A stretch of DNA of 5,599 bases from Flavobacteriales bacterium (GTDB lineage: Bacteria; Bacteroidota; Bacteroidia; Flavobacteriales_D; Sanyastnellaceae). Every line of letters begins with the position of its first letter. Positions within the stretch are counted from its first letter, which is position 1. Position numbers and translations under genes: made by a program. Positions 1 through 5,599 of the stretch are shown piece after piece. Under the pieces are notes generated by a model. It was not told where the DNA came from. It made no database searches and saw only the letters and a program-made list of their open reading frames with translations. The stretch spans positions 1-5,599 of the forward strand of contig JANRAA010000127.1 in assembly GCA_030728235.1 (NCBI GenBank), given 5' to 3'.

Positions 1-93
1 CTAAAATCAAGGGATACAGCAAGATCTATAGAATCAAAATCAACCTATCCGCAATCCTATAAATCGACTTTTATACAATAACGGATAAGTATT
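1..93. other. Short non-coding flank downstream of hemF
   Basis: No gene can be assigned here. Two plus-strand frames are open from the left edge: one to a TAA at 79-81 (26 codons) and one to a TAA at 60-62 (19 codons). Either could be the tail of a convergent plus-strand gene, but neither peptide shows a recognisable motif. Minus-strand frames are interrupted. The only structure visible is the nested inverted repeat at 46-87, listed separately. Confidence 0.5.
46..87. repeat. Nested inverted repeat after hemF, possible weak terminator
   Basis: Outer arms TATCCG (46-51) and CGGATA (82-87) enclose inner arms TATAAA (58-63) and TTTATA (70-75). The spacers between them (52-57, 64-69, 76-81) are all six bases, so the whole element is symmetric about 66/67. 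Both arm pairs are perfect. The element begins seven bases past the hemF stop codon. On the minus strand it is followed by a T-rich but interrupted stretch, so it could end the guaA-LysM-hemF transcript. The stem is AT-rich and the inner spacers do not pair, so a strong intrinsic terminator is unlikely. Confidence 0.35.
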
Positions 94-987
94 TTAGCCA
101 ACCCAGCTCACGCCTTTCACCAACAAATCTATCGTCTCCTGCTCACGACTTCCCTCTTCCGGTGTAAAATCATACTCCCATGATGCCGTGGCTGGTAAAC
201 TCATCAGTATCGACTCAGTTCTGCCATTCGTTAGCAGGCCAAATCGGGTTCCACGGTCATGAACCAAATTAAACTCCACATACCTTCCGCGTCGAAGCTG
301 CTGCCACATCTTTTCCTGGGTAGAAAAAGATCTGTCTCGGTTTAGATTCATCAAATGGGTATAGATGGGTGCGAACGACCTTCCGATTTCCAAAACAAAG
401 TCTTTATAGCTTTCACTGCTCTGTTCTTCTCGGCCTAAATCATCGAAGAAAATACCTCCTACCCCGCGGGTTTCATTGCGGTGCGGAAGATAGAAATAGT
501 CGTCAGCCCAGGATTTGAACTTGGGATAGTAATCAGGAGAAAAACGATCGCAAACAGATTCTAGCTGACTGTGAAACCATGATGCTTGACTCCTATCAAT
601 GTAGTGAGGTGTCAAGTCTATTCCACCTCCATACCATGATGTCCCATCACTCAAAGCAAAATGGCGGATATTCATGTGAATGATGGGTACGTGCGGGTTG
701 TTAGGATGAAGAACAATGCTCACACCAGTCGCAAAAAAATTCGCTGCTTGCGTATGCATCTGCTGCTTCAACGCATCTGAACATTCTCCATAAACTGCTG
801 AAAAATTGACGCCTCCTTTCTCGATGACATTGCCATTGCGAAATACCCTTGTGCGTCCACCACCACCACCGGGGCGTTCCCATAAATCCTCAACAAATAC
901 TGCGCCTCCGTCACATTGCTCGAGTGCCAAGCAAATCTCATCTTGAATCAATCTGAATGATTCACTGATCTCAGTATTTACGGACAT
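94..987 (-). CDS. hemF: Oxygen-dependent coproporphyrinogen III oxidase (HemF)
   Basis: HemF converts coproporphyrinogen III to protoporphyrinogen IX by two O2-dependent oxidative decarboxylations in haem synthesis, and is a cytosolic homodimer in known members. The 297-residue product matches the usual length of about 300. Family signatures run in order: FVEDLWERPGGGGGRTRV (31-48), GGVNFSAVYGE (58-68), HPNNPHVPIIHMNIR (94-108), YGGGIDLTPHY (119-129), FFDDL (180-184), RRGRYVEFNLVHDRGT (232-247) and GRTESILMSLP (255-265). No gap or missing block is seen, so the enzyme should be active. I chose the ATG at 985-987. An in-frame TTG two codons upstream (991-993) is a less likely start. The gene begins 17 bases inside the preceding LysM gene, which suggests co-transcription and translational coupling from guaA. 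Its presence implies growth with oxygen; whether an anaerobic HemN exists elsewhere cannot be seen. Confidence 0.97.
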   Translation of the reverse strand: MSVNTEISESFRLIQDEICLALEQCDGGAVFVEDLWERPGGGGGRTRVFRNGNVIEKGGVNFSAVYGECSDALKQQMHTQAANFFATGVSIVLHPNNPHVPIIHMNIRHFALSDGTSWYGGGIDLTPHYIDRSQASWFHSQLESVCDRFSPDYYPKFKSWADDYFYLPHRNETRGVGGIFFDDLGREEQSSESYKDFVLEIGRSFAPIYTHLMNLNRDRSFSTQEKMWQQLRRGRYVEFNLVHDRGTRFGLLTNGRTESILMSLPATASWEYDFTPEEGSREQETIDLLVKGVSWVG

Positions 988-2770
988 ATCCAATAGGTTG
1001 CAAGTAATAGTCTTGGTGGGTTAGTAAGAAAACATGTTCATTCTCGAAACCAGAATCGAGTCCGGTTTTGGAGAGGTCAAAGCCTATATCCAACAAGCCA
1101 GATTCCGAAATCTCTGAAAAATGATTTGGGAAATTGATACCGTAGCTGTTCAATCCTTTTCCGTAGTATGTCATGATATCGTACCCCAACATCGCATACT
1201 CCGAAGGCTCAATTTTGAAACGCGACCTGAACCCTTGAATAAATTGAACAACCTCTGGCGCTTCGTAATCTGTATACTGAGCAACAGGAATGGTAAGATG
1301 AACCCGCTCTTTGAAGGTGGCGTCTAAGAAATCATAATCCAACCATTCATCAACTGCAAAAATGCGAATAGCATATTCAGAGCTGAGCAACTGCAGCTTT
1401 GTCTGGAGGTTAGCTATCATACTTTTGCTCACATCTCCAGCAGGAACTACTAGGACATTCAATTTTGATTTGCTCAACTTGGCCGACAAGTCACCGACAA
1501 ACTTGCTACTTGCAGAAAACTCAATGTAACCTTTATTGATCGAATCATTCTCTAGTCCTGCTCCGATAGCAAAATGTTTTCTAAACAACTGCACCATGCG
1601 GGCGTCTTGAACGTCTTTGCTGTTGATCAGTATAATGTTGTCTTTTCGATGATTCTTAGCCACATGAGTGGCCATCACCTTGATCTCTGTGTCGCGAGAT
1701 GGAATCACTTTACTCAAATTCGGACTTTTAAGAAGCACCTTATTCGATTGTGGCACCGGACAAACGATATGAATTCCTTTTCTCGCTGCATACTCACTCA
1801 CCATTTCAAGCGGCACTCTTTGGAGCGGACCAATAATCAAGTTGGCATTTTTTACTTCCGATCTTTTCAATGCCGCTTCAGCATCTGCTTGAGTCGTAAC
1901 ATCCATGTAAGTTACTTCGATTCGTGCACCCTGTTTCTTCAGACTGTCAAGAGCAATCAGAGAGCCGCGATAAATATCCATAGCGATCTCCCTTAGACGT
2001 TGTACCTTTTTGTCGGCATCTGGCATGGCACCATCCAATTCAAAAGGCAGCATCACAACAACCCTGTATCTATCTTTTAAGAACAGCGTATCCTTCAACT
2101 CGACTGTATTGCCTACGGGTTCAGTTTGAGCGGCAAAGACATCGTTTTTCACAGGTATTAAAATGACTTGATCTACCTTAAGTCCTTCTTTCAAACCACC
2201 ATTTAGGCTTTGAATTCCTTCTACAGTGACATTGTAATATCTACTTATGCCAAACAATGTTTCACCAGCCAAGACAGTGTGCCTCTGCCATCCGTCCATT
2301 GGGCCTGGTTGGACAATCTCAATTGGTGGCTCGTAGATATCGGTGATAGGGATTTTAAGTTCATCACCTGGCTTTAGCGATACTTCAGCACCTTGGTTGT
2401 GTTCAAGAATGCGATTGATATCTGTCTTGTATATTTTTGAGATGCTGTAAAGCGTTTCTTTTCGCTTCACCCTATGAATCATGAAGTTTCCTTCGATGCG
2501 AATCGGGTTCTCCCATACATCGGCATCATAACCATCGGGAACAGGAATCAACAGCGACTGACCAAGTGCCAAGCCTGAAGACACTCCTTCATTGTTCTTC
2601 TCGATTACACTTATATCTACATTATACAACTTACTGATTGCATAAAGCGTTTGCCCTTGTTGCACTTCATGAGCATAAAAGCGCTTACCATCACGTTCGA
2701 TGATGACCCTGTCTTGAGCAATCGATGTGAATGATAAAAGATAAATACAAAACAGCAAGAAATACTTCAT
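971..2770 (-). CDS. Exported protein with three LysM repeats and a periplasmic-binding-protein-like domain
   Basis: The product is 599 residues. Residues 1-18 form a signal peptide: short basic start, hydrophobic core LLFCIYLLSF, and probable cleavage at SIA|QD. There is no lipobox cysteine at the cleavage site, so it is probably soluble in the periplasm. Three LysM repeats follow at about 33-76, 98-142 and 163-207, each with the pattern V-x-x-G/K-x-TL-x-x-IS-x-x-Y and ending LLIPV, LKIPI or ILIPV; LysM modules bind N-acetylglucosamine-containing glycans such as peptidoglycan. From about 235 to 540 the alternating strand/helix pattern (RVVVMLPFELDG, ANLIIGPLQR, GIHIVCPVP, DNIILINS, LNVLVVPAGD) resembles the type I periplasmic-binding fold of branched-chain amino-acid receptors and LpoA. 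No transporter genes are adjacent, so a wall-associated sensory or regulatory role is as plausible as uptake. I chose the ATG at 2768-2770 because it puts the signal peptide at the N-terminus; an upstream TTG at 2794 would add eight residues. It lies 28 bases after guaA and overlaps hemF. Confidence 0.88.
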   Translation of the reverse strand: MKYFLLFCIYLLSFTSIAQDRVIIERDGKRFYAHEVQQGQTLYAISKLYNVDISVIEKNNEGVSSGLALGQSLLIPVPDGYDADVWENPIRIEGNFMIHRVKRKETLYSISKIYKTDINRILEHNQGAEVSLKPGDELKIPITDIYEPPIEIVQPGPMDGWQRHTVLAGETLFGISRYYNVTVEGIQSLNGGLKEGLKVDQVILIPVKNDVFAAQTEPVGNTVELKDTLFLKDRYRVVVMLPFELDGAMPDADKKVQRLREIAMDIYRGSLIALDSLKKQGARIEVTYMDVTTQADAEAALKRSEVKNANLIIGPLQRVPLEMVSEYAARKGIHIVCPVPQSNKVLLKSPNLSKVIPSRDTEIKVMATHVAKNHRKDNIILINSKDVQDARMVQLFRKHFAIGAGLENDSINKGYIEFSASSKFVGDLSAKLSKSKLNVLVVPAGDVSKSMIANLQTKLQLLSSEYAIRIFAVDEWLDYDFLDATFKERVHLTIPVAQYTDYEAPEVVQFIQGFRSRFKIEPSEYAMLGYDIMTYYGKGLNSYGINFPNHFSEISESGLLDIGFDLSKTGLDSGFENEHVFLLTHQDYYLQPIGYVRKY

Positions 2771-2798
2771 ATGCTTGATACGGTCAATTTTCAAAATG

Positions 2799-4331
2799 TC
2801 ACTCCCATTCGATGGTTGCTGGCGGCTTAGAGCTTATATCGTAAACAACGCGGTTAACACCTTTAACCTTGTTGATGATTTCGTTACTTACCTTACCCAA
2901 GAAGTCGTATGGAAGATGACACCAATCAGCAGTCATGCCATCGGTTGACGACACTGCTCTCAATGCCACTGCTTGTTCATAAGTTCGCTCATCGCCCATT
3001 ACACCAACACTTTGAACAGGAAGGAGAATCGCTCCTGCTTGCCAAACCTCGTTGTATAATCCAGCGTTTTTCAAACCATTGATCCAAATGTGATCGACCT
3101 CTTGCAATATCCGTACCTTCTCTGCAGTCACGTCTCCAAGAATACGAATTCCCAACCCAGGACCGGGAAAAGGGTGACGGTTCAGAATGTTCTCTTTAAC
3201 ACCTAAAGCAGCACCAACGCGTCGAACCTCATCTTTAAACAACAAACGCAATGGTTCAACGATCTTCAATTTCATGTAATCGGGAAGTCCACCTACGTTG
3301 TGATGGGATTTTATTGTGGCACTTGGCCCGCCTGTTGCCGACACCGACTCAATAACATCCGGATAGATTGTCCCTTGAGCCAACCAACTCACGTTGTCTA
3401 TTTTGTGAGCTTCGTCATCGAATACTTCAATGAAGACGCGTCCGATAGCTTTTCTTTTCTTCTCAGGATCTGATTCACCTTCCAGCGCTTTGTAAAAACG
3501 ATCGGCTGCAGGAATGCCTTTTACATTCAGCCCCATATCCATGTAGCTCGACAACACATCTTCAAACTCATTCTTGCGAAGTAGTCCGTTGTCGACGAAA
3601 ATGCAGAACAAACGGTCGCCAATAGCCTTATGCAGCAGAACTGCTGCGACTGAAGAATCAACACCTCCTGAAAGTCCCAGAACCACACGGTCTTGACCGA
3701 TCTGACTACGAAGCTTATCAATGGTCTCATCAATAAAAGACATCGGAGTCCAGTCTTGACTGAAGCCGCAGATGTTCAAAGCGTAGTTTGAAAGCAAAAT
3801 TTTCCCTTCCGTGCTATGGTACACTTCTGGGTGGAATTGAATTCCATATACAGCATCTACCTTCGATTCAAAACCTGCGTACAACACTTCAGGTGTGCTG
3901 CAGATCGCGCGGTAGTCGTCTGAAATTGCTTCGATGGTATCACCGTGAGACATCCAAACCTGGCTGCCTTCAGTCATGCCCTCCATCAACTTACTTGATG
4001 AATCGATTGAAGTCAGATGAGCTCTTCCATACTCTCGTATTTTCGACGGCAGCACCCGTCCGCCAGTACTTTCAGCAATGTATTGCGCTCCAAAACAAAC
4101 CGCCAACATTGGCACTTTACCTCTATAGGCAGAAAGATCAGGTTTCGGAGCATTCGGGTCTTTGACAGAAAATGGAGATCCTGAAAGAATCACACCTTTT
4201 ACATCAGGAGTGAGCTCAGGTGCTTTGTTCCAAGGATAAATTTCCGAGTAGATATTGAGCTCTCTGACTCTTCTGCCGATTAATTGGGTGTACTGCGACC
4301 CAAAATCGAGAATAATAAGCTTTTCGTGCAT
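2799..4331 (-). CDS. guaA: GMP synthase (glutamine-hydrolysing), GuaA
   Basis: GuaA amidates XMP to GMP using ATP and glutamine, the last step of guanine nucleotide synthesis in the cytosol. The 510-residue protein is complete. The N-terminal class I glutamine amidotransferase domain (about 1-190) has the nucleophile C79 in AVCFGAQ and the triad partners H167 and E169 in FHPEV; LSGSPFSV (49-56) is the oxyanion-side loop. The ATP pyrophosphatase domain (about 196-385) carries the PP-loop SGGVDSS (221-227), then TIYPDVIES (321-329) and KSHHNVGGLP (341-350). The C-terminal dimerisation domain has RHPFPGPGLGIRILG (385-399) and the typical end KPPATIEWE (502-510). The motif around C79 has F where many homologues have Y, a conservative change. 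The ATG at 4329-4331 fits the expected N-terminus LIILDFGSQYTQLI. It is the first gene of the minus-strand unit and diverges from maf. Confidence 0.98.
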   Translation of the reverse strand: MHEKLIILDFGSQYTQLIGRRVRELNIYSEIYPWNKAPELTPDVKGVILSGSPFSVKDPNAPKPDLSAYRGKVPMLAVCFGAQYIAESTGGRVLPSKIREYGRAHLTSIDSSSKLMEGMTEGSQVWMSHGDTIEAISDDYRAICSTPEVLYAGFESKVDAVYGIQFHPEVYHSTEGKILLSNYALNICGFSQDWTPMSFIDETIDKLRSQIGQDRVVLGLSGGVDSSVAAVLLHKAIGDRLFCIFVDNGLLRKNEFEDVLSSYMDMGLNVKGIPAADRFYKALEGESDPEKKRKAIGRVFIEVFDDEAHKIDNVSWLAQGTIYPDVIESVSATGGPSATIKSHHNVGGLPDYMKLKIVEPLRLLFKDEVRRVGAALGVKENILNRHPFPGPGLGIRILGDVTAEKVRILQEVDHIWINGLKNAGLYNEVWQAGAILLPVQSVGVMGDERTYEQAVALRAVSSTDGMTADWCHLPYDFLGKVSNEIINKVKGVNRVVYDISSKPPATIEWE

Positions 4332-4335
4332 GGCG

Positions 4336-4368
4336 CAAAATTAGCTATTTGATTCAGAGGATAACCAA
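4336..4368 (-). promoter_or_regulatory. Candidate guaA promoter, Bacteroidota type
   Basis: On the minus strand, TAATTTTG (4343 down to 4336), followed by C, matches the Bacteroidota -7 consensus TAnnTTTG completely. A TTG at 4368-4366 lies 22 bases upstream, within the spacing range described for flavobacterial promoters although longer than the classical Bacteroides spacing. The -7 element ends only four bases before the guaA ATG, so transcription would start at or next to the start codon and give a leaderless or nearly leaderless mRNA. A more distal promoter cannot be excluded. Confidence 0.5.
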
Positions 4369-4390
4369 CAGAGACCACTAGTTTTTCAAC

Positions 4391-4421
4391 TTTGCCAACC
4401 AAAAAGTTAGACCTAACTTCG
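4391..4421 (+). promoter_or_regulatory. Candidate maf promoter, Bacteroidota type
   Basis: TTTG at 4391-4394, 19 bases, then TAACTTCG at 4414-4421 followed by C. The second element matches TAnnTTTG except for one C in place of T, and the spacing is typical. It ends four bases before the maf ATG, mirroring the guaA arrangement and again implying almost no leader. An alternative -7 element, CAACTTTG at 4387-4394, also has one mismatch but lacks a TTTG at the right distance upstream. Confidence 0.42.
4404..4419. repeat. Perfect dyad ahead of maf, possible operator
   Basis: The arms AAGTTAG (4404-4410) and CTAACTT (4413-4419) are perfect inverted repeats separated by AC. A two-base spacer suits a DNA-binding dimer better than an RNA hairpin. 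The right arm covers most of the candidate maf -7 element, so a bound protein would block it. A related half-site, AACTTT, occurs at 4388-4393. No regulator gene is identified, and a chance origin is possible. Confidence 0.4.
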
Positions 4422-4425
4422 CTAC

Positions 4426-5013
4426 ATGATTTGGAAACAATTCTCGAAGCATAAAATCATCCTTGCTAGTCAGTCACCACGCAGGCAGCAGCTCCTTGGT
4501 GGATTGGAATTGGAATTTGAGATCCGCACCAAAGACACCGACGAAAGTTACTCATCCGCGCTGCAGCGCGAGGAAGTAGCCTTGTATTTGGCTGAGAAAA
4601 AAGCAGATGCGTTTATTCCAGAATTGAAAGAAAATGAAATCTTGATTACCGCCGATACAACTGTTTACATCAATGGCGAGATTCTGAATAAACCTCAAGA
4701 CCGAGATGAGGCGCTAGAGATGCTAACAAAACTTTCAGGCCAAACGCACACCGTAATCACAGGAGTATGCATCGCCGACGTCGCGAAGAAAGTTGTTTTT
4801 CACGGTGAAACAGAAGTAAGTTTTACCAAACTAGAAAAATGGGAAATCGAGCATTACATCGACCATTACGCCCCTTTTGACAAGGCCGGTTCTTATGGTG
4901 CGCAAGATTTTATTGGCTATATCGGAATCGAAAAAATGAACGGTTCTTACTACAATGTGATGGGACTTCCATTGCATTTGGTTTACCAACATTTGAAATC
5001 TTTTCTTGATTGA
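4426..5013 (+). CDS. maf: Maf-family nucleoside triphosphate pyrophosphatase, probably dTTP/UTP type (YhdE-like)
   Basis: Maf proteins hydrolyse nucleoside triphosphates to monophosphate and pyrophosphate; the YhdE group prefers dTTP, UTP and modified pyrimidine nucleotides and has been linked to septum control. The 195-residue product matches the family length. Visible motifs are the substrate loop LASQSPRRQQLL (13-24), ADTTV (76-80) with the expected catalytic aspartate D77, NKPQDRDEA (88-96), LSGQTHTVITGV (103-114), FDKAGSYGAQ (151-160) and the C-terminal GSYYNVMGLP (173-182). The DKAGSYG motif, rather than the EAGSF-like form of the YceF/m7GTP group, supports the YhdE assignment by inference. 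The ATG at 4426 is supported because the conserved IILASQSPRR begins at residue 11, as in homologues. It is divergent from guaA and appears to be transcribed alone or with the PAS gene 104 bases downstream. Confidence 0.95.
   Translation: MIWKQFSKHKIILASQSPRRQQLLGGLELEFEIRTKDTDESYSSALQREEVALYLAEKKADAFIPELKENEILITADTTVYINGEILNKPQDRDEALEMLTKLSGQTHTVITGVCIADVAKKVVFHGETEVSFTKLEKWEIEHYIDHYAPFDKAGSYGAQDFIGYIGIEKMNGSYYNVMGLPLHLVYQHLKSFLD
4557..4570. repeat. 14-base perfect GC-rich palindrome inside maf
   Basis: CGCGCTGCAGCGCG is a perfect palindrome within codons for S-A-L-Q-R-E of Maf, about 131 bases after the start codon. It stands out because surrounding DNA is AT-leaning. A 14-base perfect palindrome is expected by chance roughly once in 16 kb of random sequence, so no function is claimed. 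Confidence 0.3.
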
Positions 5014-5045
5014 TTTGACTTTAGCGCTTGTATTGACTACCTTTT
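5014..5045 (+). promoter_or_regulatory. Candidate distal promoter of the PAS gene
   Basis: TTTG at 5014-5017, 20 bases, then TACCTTTT at 5038-5045 followed by G. The second box has one mismatch to TAnnTTTG and keeps the TA pair. Transcription would start near 5052, giving a leader of about 65 bases. The region is T-rich, so such matches arise easily. Confidence 0.3.
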
Positions 5046-5073
5046 GAACAATCAATTTTAGCCGATTGATTTG
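5043..5073 (+). promoter_or_regulatory. Candidate proximal promoter of the PAS gene
   Basis: TTTG at 5043-5046, exactly 19 bases, then TTGATTTG at 5066-5073, which matches TAnnTTTG except for T in place of A at position two. Transcription would start near 5080, leaving a leader of about 38 bases. It overlaps the distal candidate and the inverted repeat at 5048-5074, so at most one of the two candidates may be used. Confidence 0.3.
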
Positions 5074-5096
5074 TTTGTGCTAATTGTCTCACCCTA

Positions 5097-5118
5097 CCTC
5101 CTTAACCTCTCCTCCTTA
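5097..5118 (+). promoter_or_regulatory. Pyrimidine-rich leader with two CCTCCTTA copies before the PAS gene start
   Basis: CCTCCTTA occurs at 5097-5104 and again at 5111-5118, where its last base is the A of the start codon. The 27 bases before the ATG (5091-5117) contain only four purines, all A, and no G. The repeated octamer equals the anti-Shine-Dalgarno end of 16S rRNA rather than its complement, so it cannot serve as an ordinary ribosome-binding site. Its role is unknown. Confidence 0.4.
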
Positions 5119-5599
5119 TGGCAACATTAAGAGATGGTGTTTTACAAAATTCACTTTACTCAAAGTCTAACGAAAATGTCAGGCGAGTTGGTGCAGTCTC
5201 TTTTTATTGTAATGCTAGCTATGATTTCGAATTTGGTAGCGACTTTTCTGAATTCACCTCGATTTTTCAAGAGAAAGTCACCAACCTTCAAACTTTCACA
5301 TCAAATTTCCCTGCAGACAAAGGCAAGCAGATTCTAAGTTTAATTCAGAATTGCCATGCAAACGGAACAAGTGGTGAGTTGAAATTACATTATCAAACTG
5401 CGCATCTTGAGACAAAGTATTACAATTTCATAGTTACCCCAACACCTTTGAACGATGCCAAGTGCACCTGCACCATGGTCGACATTTCAGAAATGTACAT
5501 TCAAAATCTGGATGCCTATTTTCATCGTTATCTGCTCGACAACATCAAAGACAGTTTGATTGCTGTTGATGAAAATGGCATCGTCTCGTATTGGAATGA
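5118..5599 (+). CDS. PAS-domain sensory protein, N-terminal part only (cut by the window end)
   Basis: An open frame of 160 codons plus two bases starts at the ATG at 5118-5120 and runs off the right edge without a stop. Residues about 25-125 resemble a divergent PAS domain: an early strand GAVSFYCN, the segment FPADKGKQILSLIQNCHANG in the place of the usual HPDD...I..A...G helix, the strand ELKLHYQ, and an ending MVDISEMYIQN like the VxDITE-type close of PAS/PAC modules. A helical linker (about 126-144) leads to DSLIAVDENGIVSYWN (145-160), the classic opening of a second PAS domain. No signal peptide or membrane segment is visible, so it is probably cytosolic. The output domain lies beyond the window; a histidine kinase is the commonest possibility but is not shown. 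It follows maf by 104 bases. Confidence 0.83.
   Translation, partial: MATLRDGVLQNSLYSKSNENVRRVGAVSFYCNASYDFEFGSDFSEFTSIFQEKVTNLQTFTSNFPADKGKQILSLIQNCHANGTSGELKLHYQTAHLETKYYNFIVTPTPLNDAKCTCTMVDISEMYIQNLDAYFHRYLLDNIKDSLIAVDENGIVSYWN

Larger units (their letters stand above)
5008..5073. repeat. Direct repeat GATTGATTTG and an overlapping inverted repeat between maf and the PAS gene
   Basis: The ten bases GATTGATTTG occur exactly at 5008-5017, spanning the maf stop codon, and at 5064-5073. The second copy also forms the right arm of an inverted repeat: ACAATCAA (5048-5055) pairs with TTGATTTGT (5066-5074) with one bulged T and a ten-base loop. The structure could act as a weak maf terminator or as an operator for the PAS gene. 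No run of T typical of an intrinsic terminator follows it. Confidence 0.35.

Noticed and set aside
1..81. Plus-strand open frames entering from the left edge, ending at 60-62 or 79-81
   Set aside because: They are too short (19 and 26 codons), carry no recognisable motif, and one overlaps the nested inverted repeat, so a gene cannot be supported.
858..876. CCA/CCG triplet run in hemF as a possible microsatellite
   Set aside because: It encodes the conserved GGGG-R motif of HemF, so the repetition is explained by the protein sequence.
988..993. A TTG start for hemF two codons upstream of the ATG
   Set aside because: An ATG is available at 985-987 and the two extra residues add no conserved sequence.
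1574..1996. A 140-codon plus-strand open frame antisense to the LysM gene
   Set aside because: The opposite strand encodes the coherent binding-protein-like domain; this peptide looks like random antisense translation.
2771..2794. A TTG start at 2794 extending the LysM protein by eight residues
   Set aside because: The extension would place charged residues MKIDRIKH ahead of a clean signal peptide that begins at the ATG at 2770, and it would leave only four bases after the guaA stop. The ATG is the simpler choice, though the TTG cannot be fully excluded.
3788..4165. A 125-codon plus-strand open frame antisense to guaA
   Set aside because: It is a shadow of the conserved guaA coding sequence, with no recognisable protein motif.
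4831..5055. A minus-strand open frame opposite the end of maf, with AAGGAGG sequences upstream on that strand at 5097-5117
   Set aside because: The AAGGAGG sequences lie more than 40 bases from its TTG start, far outside ribosome-binding distance, and the frame is antisense to well-conserved maf codons.
5134..5337. A 67-codon plus-strand open frame inside the PAS gene
   Set aside because: It lies in another frame of the longer open frame starting at 5118, whose product has PAS-like sequence. Its own product shows no family features.
1..5599. CRISPR arrays, tRNA or rRNA genes, insertion sequences, phage or defence genes
   Set aside because: No repeat-spacer pattern, cloverleaf-like sequence, transposase or terminal inverted repeats were seen; the window is filled by housekeeping-type genes.

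Overview
The window looks like a chromosomal housekeeping segment from a member of the Bacteroidota, most likely an aerobic, Flavobacteriales-like bacterium. Four lines of evidence support this. GuaA and Maf have sequence details that I associate with that phylum. There is no usable Shine-Dalgarno sequence ahead of any start. Promoter-like elements of the Bacteroidota type (TTTG or TTG, about 19-22 bases, TAnnTTTG) precede the genes. A protein fusing three LysM repeats to a substrate-binding-protein fold sits directly after guaA. The taxonomic call is inference; no ribosomal RNA or other marker is present.

Layout. Positions 1-93 form a short non-coding flank with a nested inverted repeat just beyond the end of hemF. 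Positions 94-4331 hold a tight three-gene unit on the minus strand, read guaA, then the LysM/substrate-binding-like protein, then hemF. The guaA-LysM gap is 28 bases and the LysM-hemF overlap is 17 bases. Positions 4332-4425 are a compact divergent promoter region, from which guaA runs left and maf runs right (4426-5013). Positions 5014-5117 are an intergenic region with two overlapping promoter candidates, a 10-base direct repeat, an inverted repeat, and a pyrimidine-rich leader with two CCTCCTTA copies. From 5118 to the right edge runs the first 160 codons of a PAS-domain sensory protein, which is cut by the window. No stretch longer than about 105 bases lacks a gene.

How the genes relate. 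GuaA completes GMP synthesis. Maf hydrolyses non-canonical or pyrimidine nucleoside triphosphates. The two divergently transcribed genes therefore both touch nucleotide metabolism, but this pairing may be coincidental. HemF is the oxygen-dependent step of haem synthesis. The LysM protein is predicted to be exported to the periplasm and to bind peptidoglycan. The three minus-strand genes are probably co-transcribed, without an obvious shared pathway.

I found no clear undescribed multi-gene system. The points most worth a second look are the very short or absent leaders predicted for guaA and maf, the dyad overlapping the maf promoter, the anti-Shine-Dalgarno-like repeats ahead of the PAS gene, and the LysM/substrate-binding fusion.
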